A stretch of DNA of 64,000 bases from Sphingomonas glaciei (GCF_023380025.1 NZ_CP097253.1:1116001-1180000), one strand, 5' to 3'; counted from the stretch's first letter, positions 39,518-48,381 are shown. The notes: generated by a model from the sequence alone, not told the origin. Numbers and translations are program-made.

Positions 39518-39539
39518 CCACGCAATATACAGGCTCGGA

Positions 39540-40349
39540 TCAAGCCATCTGGAGCAGGTGAGCCGAGCGGCGCTGACGGCGCATGGCACCACCGATGACG
39601 CCGAAACCGAGCAGCATCATCGCCCAGGTGCCCGGCTCCGGCACGGCCGCAACCGCCGCGAAGTTGAACGAGCGCGACCCGAACGTACCCGATGCCGCGA
39701 CATTGTCCGCATAGCCGACGAAGCTCGCACCGGCACCGCTACCGTTGCCAACGCTGAGTCCGCTGACGAACGCGCTGTCGGTGTAGAAGGACGAAGCGCC
39801 CCACCCGCTGATGGTGTTGAAGACGTAGGAGCCAGGGCTCGCCGGATCGAAGGTCGGACCCTGCCCGGCAACGAACCGCCAGAAGACGGCGTTCGGGTTG
39901 CTGTTGTACCAGGTGTCCAGATCATAGAACCCCGCGCCGGCGCCATTGGCGTCATTGTAGGCCGCTTCCCAGATCAGTTCGGAACGCTGATCGCCGTCCT
40001 GGACCAGCAAACGCAACGCGGGCGAGGCATTGCCGTTGGGTCCGCCGTTGGCGACCATCCACTCGAACGTCAGCGTGCTGACTTGGTCGAGCGTGGCACC
40101 GGTCGGCGTGCCGCCGCCATATTGAACGCCGGTCTGGACGCGAGTGCGGTCACCGGTCAGCATCAGGGCGCCGTCGCCGTCCTTCGACGTCTCACCCTGG
40201 ATCGACACAGTTCCGGTGTTCTCGCCCGGAATAACGCCCCAGTTCTCGCCCGCCGGCAGCGGCGAATCGAGATCGGTGATCGTGTATTGCTGCGCGGCTG
40301 CAGGCGTCACGAAAAGGGCCGCAGCAGCGACCGCCAAGATCTTACGCAT
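39540..40349 (-). CDS. PEPxxWA-CTERM sorting domain protein, secreted
   Basis: 269 residues. A signal peptide (MRKILAVAAAALFVTPAAA, cleaved after about residue 19) is followed by a beta-rich extracellular domain of about 215 residues. The C-terminus carries the sorting signal: VPEPGTWAMML, a hydrophobic helix and an RRQRR basic end. Such proteins are processed by an exosortase and usually go to the cell surface or exopolysaccharide matrix. No exosortase gene is in this window. It is a single-gene unit with its own terminator. Confidence 0.93.
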   Translation of the reverse strand: MRKILAVAAAALFVTPAAAQQYTITDLDSPLPAGENWGVIPGENTGTVSIQGETSKDGDGALMLTGDRTRVQTGVQYGGGTPTGATLDQVSTLTFEWMVANGGPNGNASPALRLLVQDGDQRSELIWEAAYNDANGAGAGFYDLDTWYNSNPNAVFWRFVAGQGPTFDPASPGSYVFNTISGWGASSFYTDSAFVSGLSVGNGSGAGASFVGYADNVAASGTFGSRSFNFAAVAAVPEPGTWAMMLLGFGVIGGAMRRQRRSAHLLQMA

Positions 40350-40642
40350 GTTTGATTAGGTCCCCTCGAAGCCAAGACCCACTCGCGTCCTGGCAATTGT
40401 TGCTTCCGCCCCACCGGGTGACCCCAATGACCAGCAGCGCGTTAACCTTTAGGTAGGGACCTTTGTTAACGCAAGTATCTGTTCGAAATAATTCTGCTTT
40501 TTAGTCCGAGGTGCAATTTAGTTTGGTCCAGAATGAGACAGTGTTGCCTGTTCGACTGTCGGGGTGCAGACATACGGAGCCAACAGCCGCAGAAATACTA
40601 CCGCCGACTTGGCAATTACTATTCGAAACAGCAGTTTTTGGA
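40350..40642. other. Intergenic region, less GC-rich than its surroundings
   Basis: 293 bp between the PEP-CTERM gene and tRNA-Leu with no credible gene. It holds the PEP-CTERM gene's promoter and a striking inverted repeat at 40439-40472. By eye 40440-40640 is clearly richer in A and T than the flanking genes. Confidence 0.6.
40439..40472. promoter_or_regulatory. Nested inverted repeat upstream of the PEP-CTERM gene
   Basis: Outer arms GCGTTAAC (40439-40446) and GTTAACGC (40465-40472) are perfectly complementary, with inner AGGT / ACCT arms between them. It is 90 bp upstream of the PEP-CTERM start codon, where an operator would lie. A dimeric regulator site is an inference. Confidence 0.5.
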
Positions 40643-40726
40643 TGGTGCCCCCGGTCCGACTCGAACGGACACGTCTCTCGACAACCGATTTTGAGTCGGT
40701 CGCGTCTACCATTCCGCCACGGGGGC
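40643..40726 (-). tRNA. tRNA-Leu (CAA)
   Basis: 84 bases on the minus strand. The acceptor stem GCCCCCG pairs with CGGGGGC, the anticodon loop CTCAAAA carries CAA, and there is a long variable arm (GTCGAGAGAC region) as expected of a class II tRNA. The CCA end is encoded (40645-40643). Confidence 0.95.
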
Positions 40727-40877
40727 AACGTCGGCGCTTCTATGCAAACCCGTCGCGCCGAGCAAGGCGGGCTCACCAGTCGTTTTTGTATCGATGAGTT
40801 CGGTCGTGGCTGCGACCGCCGGCGCCCGTCACCGATATGCCGGCTCACTGCGCTCCAAACTGTTGCATCCGCCTCCC

Positions 40878-42386
40878 TCAATTGCGCGGCGCGACCCGGC
40901 GATAGCTCAGCGCTTCGGCGACATGGATGCGGCCGACAGTCTCGGCGCCGCCCAGGTCGGCGATGGTGCGGGCGACGCGGAGCACGCGATGGTAGCCCCG
41001 GGCGCTTAGGCGCATCGCTGCGGCCGCATCGGCCAGCAGCCGCCGGCCGGGCTCGTCGGGGGTCGCCACCTCGTCGAGCAGCTCGCCGTCGGCCTCGGCA
41101 TTGGTGCGCGGGCCGTGGCCGTTGAAGCGCCGCGTCTGCACCGCCCTCGCCCGCGCCACCCGCTCGGCCACGGCTTCGCTGCCTTCGGCCGGCGGGGGCA
41201 GCGACAGGTCGGCGGCGCTGACCCCGGCGACCTCGACGTGGAGGTCGATCCGGTCGAGCAAGGGGCCCGAGATCCGCGCCTGATAGTCGGCGGCGCAGCG
41301 CGGGGCGCGGGCGCAGGCCAGCGCCGGATCGCCGAGATGGCCGCAGCGGCACGGGTTCATCGCCGCCACCAATTGGACCCGCGCGGGAAAGGTCAGGTGG
41401 CTGTTGGCCCGCGCCACGCTTACCGTCCCAGTCTCAAGCGGCTGGCGAAGGCCGTCGAGGACCGCGCGCTGGAATTCGGGCAGCTCGTCGAGGAACAGCA
41501 CGCCGAGGTGGGCGAGGCTGATCTCGCCCGGACGCACCTTGAGCCCGCCACCGACCAGCGCGGGCATCGAGGCACTGTGGTGGGGCGAGCGGAACGGTCG
41601 CCGCCGCTTGATTTGCCCGCCCTCCATCTCGCCCGCGACCGACGCGACCATCGACACTTCCAGTGCTTCCGAGGGAGAGAGGGGCGGAAGGATGCCCGGC
41701 AGACAGGAAGCGAGCAGCGACTTGCCCGCGCCCGGCGGGCCGCTCATCAGCATATTGTGGCCGCCCGCCGCGGCGATCTCCAGCGCCCGCTTGGCGACTT
41801 CCTGGCCCTTCACCTGCCGCAGGTCGGGGCCGGCGACCATCGCCTCCGCCTCGCCCTGCCGCGGCGCCGCGAGCAGCGTCGTTCCCTTGAGGTGCGCAAG
41901 AAGCGACAGGAGGTCGGCGGCGGCGAGCACCTCGACCTGTCCCGCCCAAGCCGCCTCCGACCCTTGCGCGGCAGGACAAATCAGGCCCTTTTCTTCCCCC
42001 CCGGCATGGAGCGCGGCCAGCAGCACGCCGGGCGAGGCATTGATCCGGCCGTCGAGCGACAATTCACCGACCGCGACATAATGGCTCAGCATCTCGGCAT
42101 CGACCGCGCCGACCGCCGCCAGCAGCCCGAGCGCGATCGGCAAGTCGAAGTGACTGCCCTCCTTGGGCAGGTCGGCGGGCGACATGTTGACGGTGATGAC
42201 CTTGGGTGGAAGCGCCAGGCCGATCGCGGTCAGCGCGGCGCGGACCCGCTCGCGGCTTTCAGCGACGGCCTTGTCGGGCAGGCCGACGATGACGAAGCGC
42301 GGGATGCCGGTGGACAGCTGGACCTGCACCTCGACGGCGCGCGCCTCCAGTCCGAGATAGGCAACGGTGGACACGATCGCGACCAT
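40878..42386 (-). CDS. comM: YifB/ComM family Mg-chelatase-like AAA+ ATPase
   Basis: 502 residues. The N-terminal Lon-protease-like ChlI domain (about 20-140, with SPADLPKEGSHFDLPIALG) precedes the AAA+ domain. Walker A is GPPGAGKSLLA (about 215) and Walker B is LFLDELPEF (about 295). A C-terminal Mg_chelatase_C domain follows. ComM is a hexameric helicase that promotes branch migration during natural transformation. The MVAIVSTVAYLGLEARAVEV start is typical. Confidence 0.93.
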   Translation of the reverse strand: MVAIVSTVAYLGLEARAVEVQVQLSTGIPRFVIVGLPDKAVAESRERVRAALTAIGLALPPKVITVNMSPADLPKEGSHFDLPIALGLLAAVGAVDAEMLSHYVAVGELSLDGRINASPGVLLAALHAGGEEKGLICPAAQGSEAAWAGQVEVLAAADLLSLLAHLKGTTLLAAPRQGEAEAMVAGPDLRQVKGQEVAKRALEIAAAGGHNMLMSGPPGAGKSLLASCLPGILPPLSPSEALEVSMVASVAGEMEGGQIKRRRPFRSPHHSASMPALVGGGLKVRPGEISLAHLGVLFLDELPEFQRAVLDGLRQPLETGTVSVARANSHLTFPARVQLVAAMNPCRCGHLGDPALACARAPRCAADYQARISGPLLDRIDLHVEVAGVSAADLSLPPPAEGSEAVAERVARARAVQTRRFNGHGPRTNAEADGELLDEVATPDEPGRRLLADAAAAMRLSARGYHRVLRVARTIADLGGAETVGRIHVAEALSYRRVAPRN

Positions 42387-42523
42387 CAGCCGCGAGCCCC
42401 CGTCACCAGCAATGCACGACGCAATGGGCCCCCTAGCTCGGCATGGGCGAGGCTAAGCGCATTGCCGGCGCTGGGCAAGCGCCTCCCCTTGCCGAGCCGT
42501 CTTAGTTCCCTACATCACCGTCC

Positions 42524-42967
42524 ATGTCCCTGGGCTCCCGCCTTCTCGCGATCCGCGACACGCGAGCGGCGCAGACCCTGCTCTTCGGGCTGGGCATCTT
42601 CCTGATGTTCGTCGCCGCGCCGCTGGCCAGCCCCCTGCCCGGCCCCGGCGGACTGCTAATTGCCGCCGCCGGGCTGACCCTGGTCCTGCGCACCAGCTTG
42701 TGGGCCAAGCGCCGCTATGTCCATTTCAAGCGCTGGCAGCCGAAGGCCGGCACCTGGTTCGACTGGGGCCTGCGTCGCGGCAGCGCGCGCCGGCGAGAAG
42801 CCCTGCGCAAGGAGCGCGAGCGGCAGGAGGCCCCGCCCCCTTCCGAAGTGCCGCGCACCGATGACCCGCTGCCCAAAGCGGGACTTGAAGTCATGCCGAT
42901 CGATCCGACCCCGACCGAGGTCGCTCCGGCCGAACCGCCGGTCACCGGCGAGGCCTCGCGGCATTGA
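42524..42967 (+). CDS. Small membrane protein, putative PGPGW-type
   Basis: 147 residues. Two hydrophobic segments (about 17-35 and 40-57) are joined by SPLPGPGGLLI, which resembles the PGPGW motif of a family of putative transmembrane proteins. The rest is basic then Pro/Glu-rich and probably cytoplasmic. Function unknown. It is followed by a terminator-like hairpin before rpmH. Confidence 0.75.
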   Translation: MSLGSRLLAIRDTRAAQTLLFGLGIFLMFVAAPLASPLPGPGGLLIAAAGLTLVLRTSLWAKRRYVHFKRWQPKAGTWFDWGLRRGSARRREALRKERERQEAPPPSEVPRTDDPLPKAGLEVMPIDPTPTEVAPAEPPVTGEASRH

Positions 42968-43007
42968 CTTGGGAGCCTGCCTTGAGTAACGGCCCCCCAA
43001 GCAATGC

Positions 43008-43040
43008 GGCTGCCCCTGATTGGGCGGCCCTTTTTGTTCT
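43008..43040 (+). terminator. Intrinsic terminator or attenuator ahead of rpmH
   Basis: GGCTGCCC and GGGCGGCC form an eight-pair stem (one G-T) around a six-base loop, followed by CTTTTTGTTCTT. It ends about 20 bases before the rpmH ATG. That leaves almost no room for a promoter between hairpin and gene, so it may act in the rpmH leader as well as end the upstream gene. Confidence 0.7.
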
Positions 43041-43060
43041 TAACTCGAAGGCCATGAGCG

Positions 43061-43195
43061 ATGAAGCGCACTTTCCAGCCCAGCAATCTCGTCCGCAAGC
43101 GGCGTCACGGCTTCCGCTCGCGCTCGGCGACGGTGGGCGGCCGCAAGGTGCTGGCGGCGCGCCGGGCGCGCGGCCGCAAGAAGCTCAGCGCTTAA
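43061..43195 (+). CDS. rpmH: 50S ribosomal protein L34
   Basis: 44 residues beginning [19 protein letters not shown] and ending RGRKKLSA, the entire L34 sequence. A GAAGG ribosome site lies about ten bases upstream of the ATG. A second ATG at 43054 in another frame opens the long frame that contains rnpA. It heads the rpmH-rnpA-yidD-yidC-engB group. Confidence 0.98.
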   Translation: MKRTFQPSNLVRKRRHGFRSRSATVGGRKVLAARRARGRKKLSA

Positions 43196-43518
43196 TCACC
43201 CTTACCAGGCGCGCTGACTTCCTGGCCGCGAACAGCGGCCGGCGCGCGCCGATGCCCGGCTTCGTCCTGCTGGTCCGCCCTCGCGGCGACGGGGAGCAGG
43301 CGATGCGGATCGGCTATACCGTCAGCAAGAAGGTCGGCAATGCGGTGGTTCGCAACCGCATGAAGCGGCGCCTGCGCGCGCTTGCCGCCGAACTGTTGCC
43401 CGTAGCGGGAATCGCCGGCGCCGACCATGTGCTGATTGGTCGCCAGAGCGGGATCGAACGCGACTATGCGCTGCTTCGCGCCGAGCTGGCCAAGGCGCTG
43501 GCGAAAGTGACCCGGTGA
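43195..43518 (+). CDS. rnpA: Ribonuclease P protein component, with no canonical start codon
   Basis: About 107 residues. The protein subunit of RNase P helps the RNA subunit mature tRNA 5' ends. The conserved N-terminus [12 protein letters not shown] and the signature [16 protein letters not shown] (about 52-67) are clear. There is no ATG, GTG, TTG or CTG in frame between the end of rpmH and this N-terminus. The codon in the right place is ATC at 43195, which overlaps the rpmH TAA by one base. The only upstream canonical start is the ATG at 43054, seven bases before rpmH, giving about 154 residues with rpmH read in another frame. An ATG at 43251 would remove the conserved N-terminus. Confidence 0.85.
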   Translation: MTLTRRADFLAANSGRRAPMPGFVLLVRPRGDGEQAMRIGYTVSKKVGNAVVRNRMKRRLRALAAELLPVAGIAGADHVLIGRQSGIERDYALLRAELAKALAKVTR

Positions 43519-43727
43519 TCGCGCGGATGCTGATCCTGGTGGCGCGCGGCTGGCAGCTTGGGCCAAGCGCGATTCTGCCCCCTTCCTGCCGCTTCACGCC
43601 GTCCTGCTCGGCCTATGCAATCACCGCCTGGACCCGCTATGGGGCGCTGCGCGGAAGCTGGCTGGCCCTGCGAAGGATCGGCCGCTGCCATCCCTGGGGG
43701 GGCCAGGGTCACGACCCGGTCCCGTGA
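43515..43727 (+). CDS. yidD: Membrane protein insertion efficiency factor YidD
   Basis: 70 residues. The conserved [18 protein letters not shown] segment with three cysteines and the [18 protein letters not shown] end identify the family. It assists membrane protein insertion together with YidC. The GTG at 43515 overlaps the rnpA stop by four bases (GTGA). Confidence 0.94.
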   Translation: MIARMLILVARGWQLGPSAILPPSCRFTPSCSAYAITAWTRYGALRGSWLALRRIGRCHPWGGQGHDPVP

Positions 43728-43763
43728 GCCGGGCTTTGGGAACACACGAGGACATGGACTGAC

Positions 43764-45494
43764 GTGAGCGAAGATACCCGCAACATGATCCTCGCCATCG
43801 TGCTGAGCGCTGCTGTGCTGCTCGGCTGGGGCCTCTTGTCGGAGCGCTACTTCCCGACTCCGAAGCCAGCGGTCACCGCGAGCAAGAACGGTTCGCCGGC
43901 GGTCCCGGCCCAGACCCCGGGCGCACCCGCCGCAGCGGCGGCCCCGGCGCTTTCGCGGGCGCAGGCGCTGCAGGGCGTCCCGCGGGTCAGGATCGAGACC
44001 CCCAATCTCGTCGGCTCTCTCAGCCTCAAGGGCGCGACCTTCGACGACTTGCGGATGGTCAACCAGACCGATCGCGTCGGCAAGGACGCCCAGCCTGCCC
44101 GCCTGCTCAGCCCGGCCGGTGCAGCGGGTGCCTATTTCGCGCGCTTCGGCTGGACCGGCCAGGGCGTCGCGGTGCCCGACGCCAATACCGTCTGGACCCC
44201 CAGCGCCGCCACCCTCACCCCGGGCAAGCCGGTCAACCTGAGCTGGACCAACCCGACCGGCCAGCGCTTCGAACTCACCGTCGCGGTCGACGACGGCTAC
44301 CTGTTCACCGTGACGCAGCGCGTGTCGAACCTCGGCGGCGCGCCGATTGCGGTGCGCCCGTTCGGCCTCCTCAGCCGCGCCAACGCCGGTCCTGACGCCA
44401 AGTCTGACGGCTGGACGCACCACGTCGGCCCGATGAGCGTGATCGACGGACGGTCCGACTATGAGGTCAATTACGGGACCCTCGACGACGAAGGCTCCAA
44501 GCGCTTTACCGGCAGCAATGGCTGGGTTGGGTTCACCGACAAATATTGGCTGACCGCGCTTGCGCCGGTCGGCAATGCCCCGCTCAGCGCCAGCCTGCGC
44601 CGTGGCCAAGGCACCAGCTACCAGGCCGATTATGCGCTTGAGCCGACCATCGTCGCGCCGGGCCGGGCGATCCAGGCCAGCACCCACCTGTTCGCCGGGG
44701 CCAAGGAGAAGAAGTGGCTCGACGCCTATGAGGCTTCGGGCGCGGTGCCGGTGATCTCCGACTCGATCGACTGGGGCTGGTTCGAATTCGCCATGCGGCC
44801 AATCTTCGCGCTGCTGATCTGGCTGTTCGGCGCCATCGGCAACTTCGGCTGGGCGATCATCGCGCTGACCTTCATCGTCCGCCTGCTGATGTACCCGATC
44901 TTCGACCGTCAGTTCCGCTCGATGGCGGGAATGCGCGCGATGCAGCCCAAGATGAAGGAGCTGCAGGAGCGTCACAAGGACGACAAGACCAAGATGCAGC
45001 AGGAGCTGCTCGAGCTGTACAAGCGCGAGAAGATCAATCCTGCCGCCGGCTGCCTGCCGATCCTGATTCAGATCCCGGTCTTCTACGCGCTCTACAAGGT
45101 GCTGACCGTGACCGTCGAAATGCGCCATCAGCCGTGGGAACTGTGGATCAAGGACCTGTCGGCGCCCGACCCGCTGACTCCGATCAACCTGTTCGGCCTG
45201 CTGAACTTCGACCCGCCGGGCCTGCTTCACCTGGGCGTGCTGCCGATCCTGCTCGGCATCACCATGTGGCTGCAGTTCAAGCTCAATCCGGCGCCGATGG
45301 ACGACATCCAGAAGCAGATCTTCTCGATCATGCCGTGGGTGATGATGTTCGCCATGGCGCCGTTCGCCGCCGGCCTGCAGCTCTACTGGGTGGTCTCCAA
45401 CCTCCTCGGCATCGCGCAACAGAAGTATCTCTACTCCAAGTATGATGCGGAGAAGATCGCGGCGCGGGCCGGCGTGGCGACGGCCAAGACCTGA
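43764..45494 (+). CDS. yidC: Membrane protein insertase YidC
   Basis: 576 residues. An N-terminal helix (about 7-25) is followed by a periplasmic beta domain of about 300 residues, then the insertase core with five helices. The core includes FGWAIIALTFIVRLLMYP (about 370) and the AGCLPILIQIPVFYALY region (about 430). The start is a GTG at 43764 (MSEDTRN). Its TGA overlaps the engB ATG (TGATG). Confidence 0.97.
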   Translation: MSEDTRNMILAIVLSAAVLLGWGLLSERYFPTPKPAVTASKNGSPAVPAQTPGAPAAAAAPALSRAQALQGVPRVRIETPNLVGSLSLKGATFDDLRMVNQTDRVGKDAQPARLLSPAGAAGAYFARFGWTGQGVAVPDANTVWTPSAATLTPGKPVNLSWTNPTGQRFELTVAVDDGYLFTVTQRVSNLGGAPIAVRPFGLLSRANAGPDAKSDGWTHHVGPMSVIDGRSDYEVNYGTLDDEGSKRFTGSNGWVGFTDKYWLTALAPVGNAPLSASLRRGQGTSYQADYALEPTIVAPGRAIQASTHLFAGAKEKKWLDAYEASGAVPVISDSIDWGWFEFAMRPIFALLIWLFGAIGNFGWAIIALTFIVRLLMYPIFDRQFRSMAGMRAMQPKMKELQERHKDDKTKMQQELLELYKREKINPAAGCLPILIQIPVFYALYKVLTVTVEMRHQPWELWIKDLSAPDPLTPINLFGLLNFDPPGLLHLGVLPILLGITMWLQFKLNPAPMDDIQKQIFSIMPWVMMFAMAPFAAGLQLYWVVSNLLGIAQQKYLYSKYDAEKIAARAGVATAKT

Positions 45495-46135
45495 TGGAAG
45501 AGCATGATGCCGAACTGACCGAGCGGGCGCGCAAGCTGTTCGCCGGTCCGGTCGAGTTTCTGAAGTCGGCCCCCGGGCTCGAGTTCCTGCCCGGTGCCGA
45601 CGCGCCCGAGGTCGCCTTCGCTGGGCGCTCGAACGTCGGCAAGAGCTCGCTGCTCAACGCCATCACCGGCCGCAACAAGCTGGCACGGACGTCGAACACG
45701 CCGGGCAGGACGCAGGAGCTTAACTTCTTCGACGTCGGCAACCCGCTCGTCCTGCGGCTGGTCGACATGCCGGGTTATGGCTTTGCCGAAGCGCCCAAGG
45801 ACATGGTCAAGCGCTGGCGCTTCCTGGTGAACGACTATCTGCGCGGGCGGCAGGTGCTGAAGCGCGCGGTGGTGCTGATCGACAGCCGGCACGGCGTGAA
45901 GCCGGTCGACCAGGAGATCATGGCCATGCTCGACGCCGCCGCGGTCGGCTACCGGCTGGTGCTGACCAAGGCCGACAAGATCAAGGCCAGCGAGCTTGCC
46001 GCGGTGCGCACCGCGACCGAGGCCGAGGCGCGCAAGCATCCGGCCGCCTTCCCGCAGCTGATCGCCACCTCGTCCGAAAAGGGCATGGGCATCGCCGAGC
46101 TGCGGACAGCCTTGCTCGAAGATGCGTTGAGCTAA
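45494..46135 (+). CDS. engB: Ribosome biogenesis GTPase YihA/EngB
   Basis: 213 residues. GTPase motifs are visible: G1 GRSNVGKSSLLN (about 39), G2 region SNTPGRTQELNFF, G3 DMPGYG (about 92) and G4 TKADK (about 156). It is needed for 50S subunit assembly. The first ATG is coupled to yidC by a one-base overlap. Confidence 0.95.
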   Translation: MEEHDAELTERARKLFAGPVEFLKSAPGLEFLPGADAPEVAFAGRSNVGKSSLLNAITGRNKLARTSNTPGRTQELNFFDVGNPLVLRLVDMPGYGFAEAPKDMVKRWRFLVNDYLRGRQVLKRAVVLIDSRHGVKPVDQEIMAMLDAAAVGYRLVLTKADKIKASELAAVRTATEAEARKHPAAFPQLIATSSEKGMGIAELRTALLEDALS

Positions 46136-46158
46136 TTCAACCGACGGCGGAGACCCCA

Positions 46159-46830
46159 TTGCTCAAGCTCATTCTCGGCAACAAGGCCTATTCCTCCTGG
46201 TCGATGCGCGGCTGGCTCGCGCTCAAGGCGTCGGAGCTGGAGTTCGAGGAACTGGTCGTACCGCTCTACGACAGCGGCTGGAACGAGCGGCGCGAGGGCG
46301 ACGAATTTGCCCCGTCGTCGGGCAAGGTGCCTTTGCTGTGGCATGACGACCTGGTGGTGTGGGACAGCATGGCGATCATCGAATATTGCGCCGACCTGAC
46401 CGAAGTCATCCGCTTCTGGCCCGAGGATATCGCGGCTCGCGCCATGGCCCGCTCGATGGCGGCGGAGATGCACTCGGGTTTTGCGGCGCTGCGCCGCGAG
46501 TGCCCGATGAACGTGCGCCGCAACGTGCCCAGGCCCGACCTGTCGCGCGACACGATCGCCGACATCAACCGCATCCTCGTCCTGTGGGCGCAGGCCAGGG
46601 CCCGGCACGGAGGCAGTGGTCCGTTCCTGTTCGGCGACTGGACCGCGGTCGACATGATGTATGCCCCGGTGGTCACCCGCTTCCTGACCTATTCTATCCC
46701 GGTCCCGCCCTTCGCCCGCCAGTATATGTCCGACGTGCTTCGGCATCCGCATGTCGCCGCATGGATCGAAGCGGCGCAGGACGAACCGTGGGTTATCGAA
46801 CAATATGAAGGCGATCACGGAACCGCCTGA
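46159..46830 (+). CDS. Glutathione S-transferase family protein
   Basis: 223 residues. The thioredoxin-fold N-terminus reads LILGNKAYSSWSMRGWLAL, with a serine in the position of the GST active residue. It is followed by VPLLWHDDLVVWDSMAIIEY with the Glu-Ser/Asp-Ser-type glutathione contact, then an all-helical C-terminal domain. The substrate is unknown. The start is a TTG at 46159 with GGAG seven bases upstream; no ATG is in frame before the conserved region. Confidence 0.9.
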   Translation: MLKLILGNKAYSSWSMRGWLALKASELEFEELVVPLYDSGWNERREGDEFAPSSGKVPLLWHDDLVVWDSMAIIEYCADLTEVIRFWPEDIAARAMARSMAAEMHSGFAALRRECPMNVRRNVPRPDLSRDTIADINRILVLWAQARARHGGSGPFLFGDWTAVDMMYAPVVTRFLTYSIPVPPFARQYMSDVLRHPHVAAWIEAAQDEPWVIEQYEGDHGTA

Positions 46831-46851
46831 CTCCCCGTTCGTCTCGGGGAT

Positions 46852-47208
46852 GTGCGTAAACTTTTCCTTATCGCCGCGGTAGTTACCGTCTCGGCTTGTG
46901 CCACTCCCAAAGCGCAAATCGCGGAGGGCCTGACCGGTTATGGGGTCGCTGAGGGCCCCGCCAAATGCGTTGGCGAACGACTACAAAGCAATCTTTCGCT
47001 CGGCCAGTTGCGGGAGCTTGGCCGCGTCGCCAGCGCCACCCGCGCGCGTGATCCCGACCCCTCGCGGCTGACCATCGACGACTTCCTTCGCGCTGCCAGC
47101 GAAGTGCGCGACCCGCAGATCGGCATCGAGGTCGCCAAGGCCGCCGGGCGCTGCAACCTGGTGCCGCTGGGCTTTGCCCCGGCCAAGTATGAGATGGACG
47201 ACGCCTGA
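46852..47208 (+). CDS. Small lipoprotein of unknown function
   Basis: 118 residues with a GTG start. The lipobox VSAC at residues 13-16 follows a short hydrophobic signal, so it is probably a lipoprotein. The mature part is helical and contains two cysteines (AKCVGE and GRCNLV). I do not recognise the family. It lies between the GST and dapE genes on the same strand, 21 bp after GST. Confidence 0.72.
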   Translation: MRKLFLIAAVVTVSACATPKAQIAEGLTGYGVAEGPAKCVGERLQSNLSLGQLRELGRVASATRARDPDPSRLTIDDFLRAASEVRDPQIGIEVAKAAGRCNLVPLGFAPAKYEMDDA

Positions 47209-47247
47209 GCCTGTCGGACTGCCCCGCGGGCTGCTAGCAAGCGGCCC

Positions 47248-48381
47248 ATGCCCATCATCGACCCCGTCGACCTTGCCGCCCGGCTGATCTCCGTCTCTTC
47301 GGTCACGCCCGCCAGCGGCGCGGTATTCGATGTGCTCGACGAAGCGCTGGGCAGCCTCGGGTTCGCCATCCACCGCTTCACGCTTGGCGAGGCCCCCGAC
47401 GGACCGACCGAGAATATGGTCGCCATCCGTGATCGCGGCCCGGGGCCACACGTCGGCTTTGCGGGCCACCTCGACGTCGTGCCTGCCGGGGAGGGATGGC
47501 AAGGCGATGCCTTCACCGCCCGCATCGAGGATGGACGCCTGATCGGTCGCGGCGCCAACGACATGAAGAGCGCGATCGCCGCCGCAGTCGCCGCCGTGTC
47601 CGGGATCGACCAATCGAACGGCACGCTATCCTTCCTCATCACCGGCGACGAGGAAGGCTATGCCACCTACGGGACGCCGCGAATCATCGATTGGCTGAAC
47701 GAGCGGACGATCCGCCCCGACATGATCCTGATCGGTGAACCGACCAGCGAGACCCGGCTTGGCGACACGGTAAAGATCGGCCGGCGCGGCTCGCTCAATT
47801 TCTGGATCAAGACCAAGGGAATCCAGGGCCATGTCGCCTACCCGCACAAGGCCGACAATCCGGTGCCCCGCCTGGCCCGGATCGTCGCTGCCCTGTCGGC
47901 GCTCCACCTCGACGACGGTACCGACGCGTTTCCGCCCTCCAACCTCGAATTCGTCGCGCTCGGCACGCCGACCGCCGCAAGCAACCTTATTCCCGGCGAG
48001 GCAAGCGCGCAGGGCAATATACGCTTCAACAACCTGCACTCAGGCGAGCAGCTGATCGGCCTGCTGACCGAGACCGCCCAGGCGATAGACCCGACCTGCG
48101 AGCTGCGGACGCGGATTTCCGGCGAGGCATTCCTGACCCCGCCGGGCAGGCTCTACGACCTCGTCACCGAGGCGATCAGGGAGGAATGCGGGATCGCGCC
48201 CGCGCTTTCGACCGGCGGCGGCACCTCGGACGGCCGGTTCCTGATTAAGCTCTGCCCGGTGGTCGATTTCGGGCTGCCCAACGCCAGCATGCACAAGGTC
48301 GGCGAAAGCGCGGCCGTGGGGGACATCGAGGGTTTGGCCCGGATCTATCGTCGGGTCTTCGAAGGCGGCCTGAAAGCCTAG
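47248..48381 (+). CDS. dapE: Succinyl-diaminopimelate desuccinylase
   Basis: 377 residues. DapE removes succinate in the lysine/meso-diaminopimelate pathway. M20-family metal motifs are present: GHLDVVPAG (about 72), GRGANDMKSAIAA (about 98) and TGDEEGYA (about 132), with STGGGTSDGRF near the C-terminus. It overlaps the convergent GGDEF-EAL gene tail-to-tail by four bases. Confidence 0.95.
   Translation: MPIIDPVDLAARLISVSSVTPASGAVFDVLDEALGSLGFAIHRFTLGEAPDGPTENMVAIRDRGPGPHVGFAGHLDVVPAGEGWQGDAFTARIEDGRLIGRGANDMKSAIAAAVAAVSGIDQSNGTLSFLITGDEEGYATYGTPRIIDWLNERTIRPDMILIGEPTSETRLGDTVKIGRRGSLNFWIKTKGIQGHVAYPHKADNPVPRLARIVAALSALHLDDGTDAFPPSNLEFVALGTPTAASNLIPGEASAQGNIRFNNLHSGEQLIGLLTETAQAIDPTCELRTRISGEAFLTPPGRLYDLVTEAIREECGIAPALSTGGGTSDGRFLIKLCPVVDFGLPNASMHKVGESAAVGDIEGLARIYRRVFEGGLKA

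Noticed and set aside
40349..40440. Sigma-54 promoter for the PEP-CTERM gene
   Set aside because: GG and GC pairs occur (around GGAAGCAACAATTGC on the minus strand), but the spacing is 11 bases and not the required 10.
43464..45419. Open frame of about 650 codons on the minus strand
   Set aside because: It is the antisense shadow of yidC.
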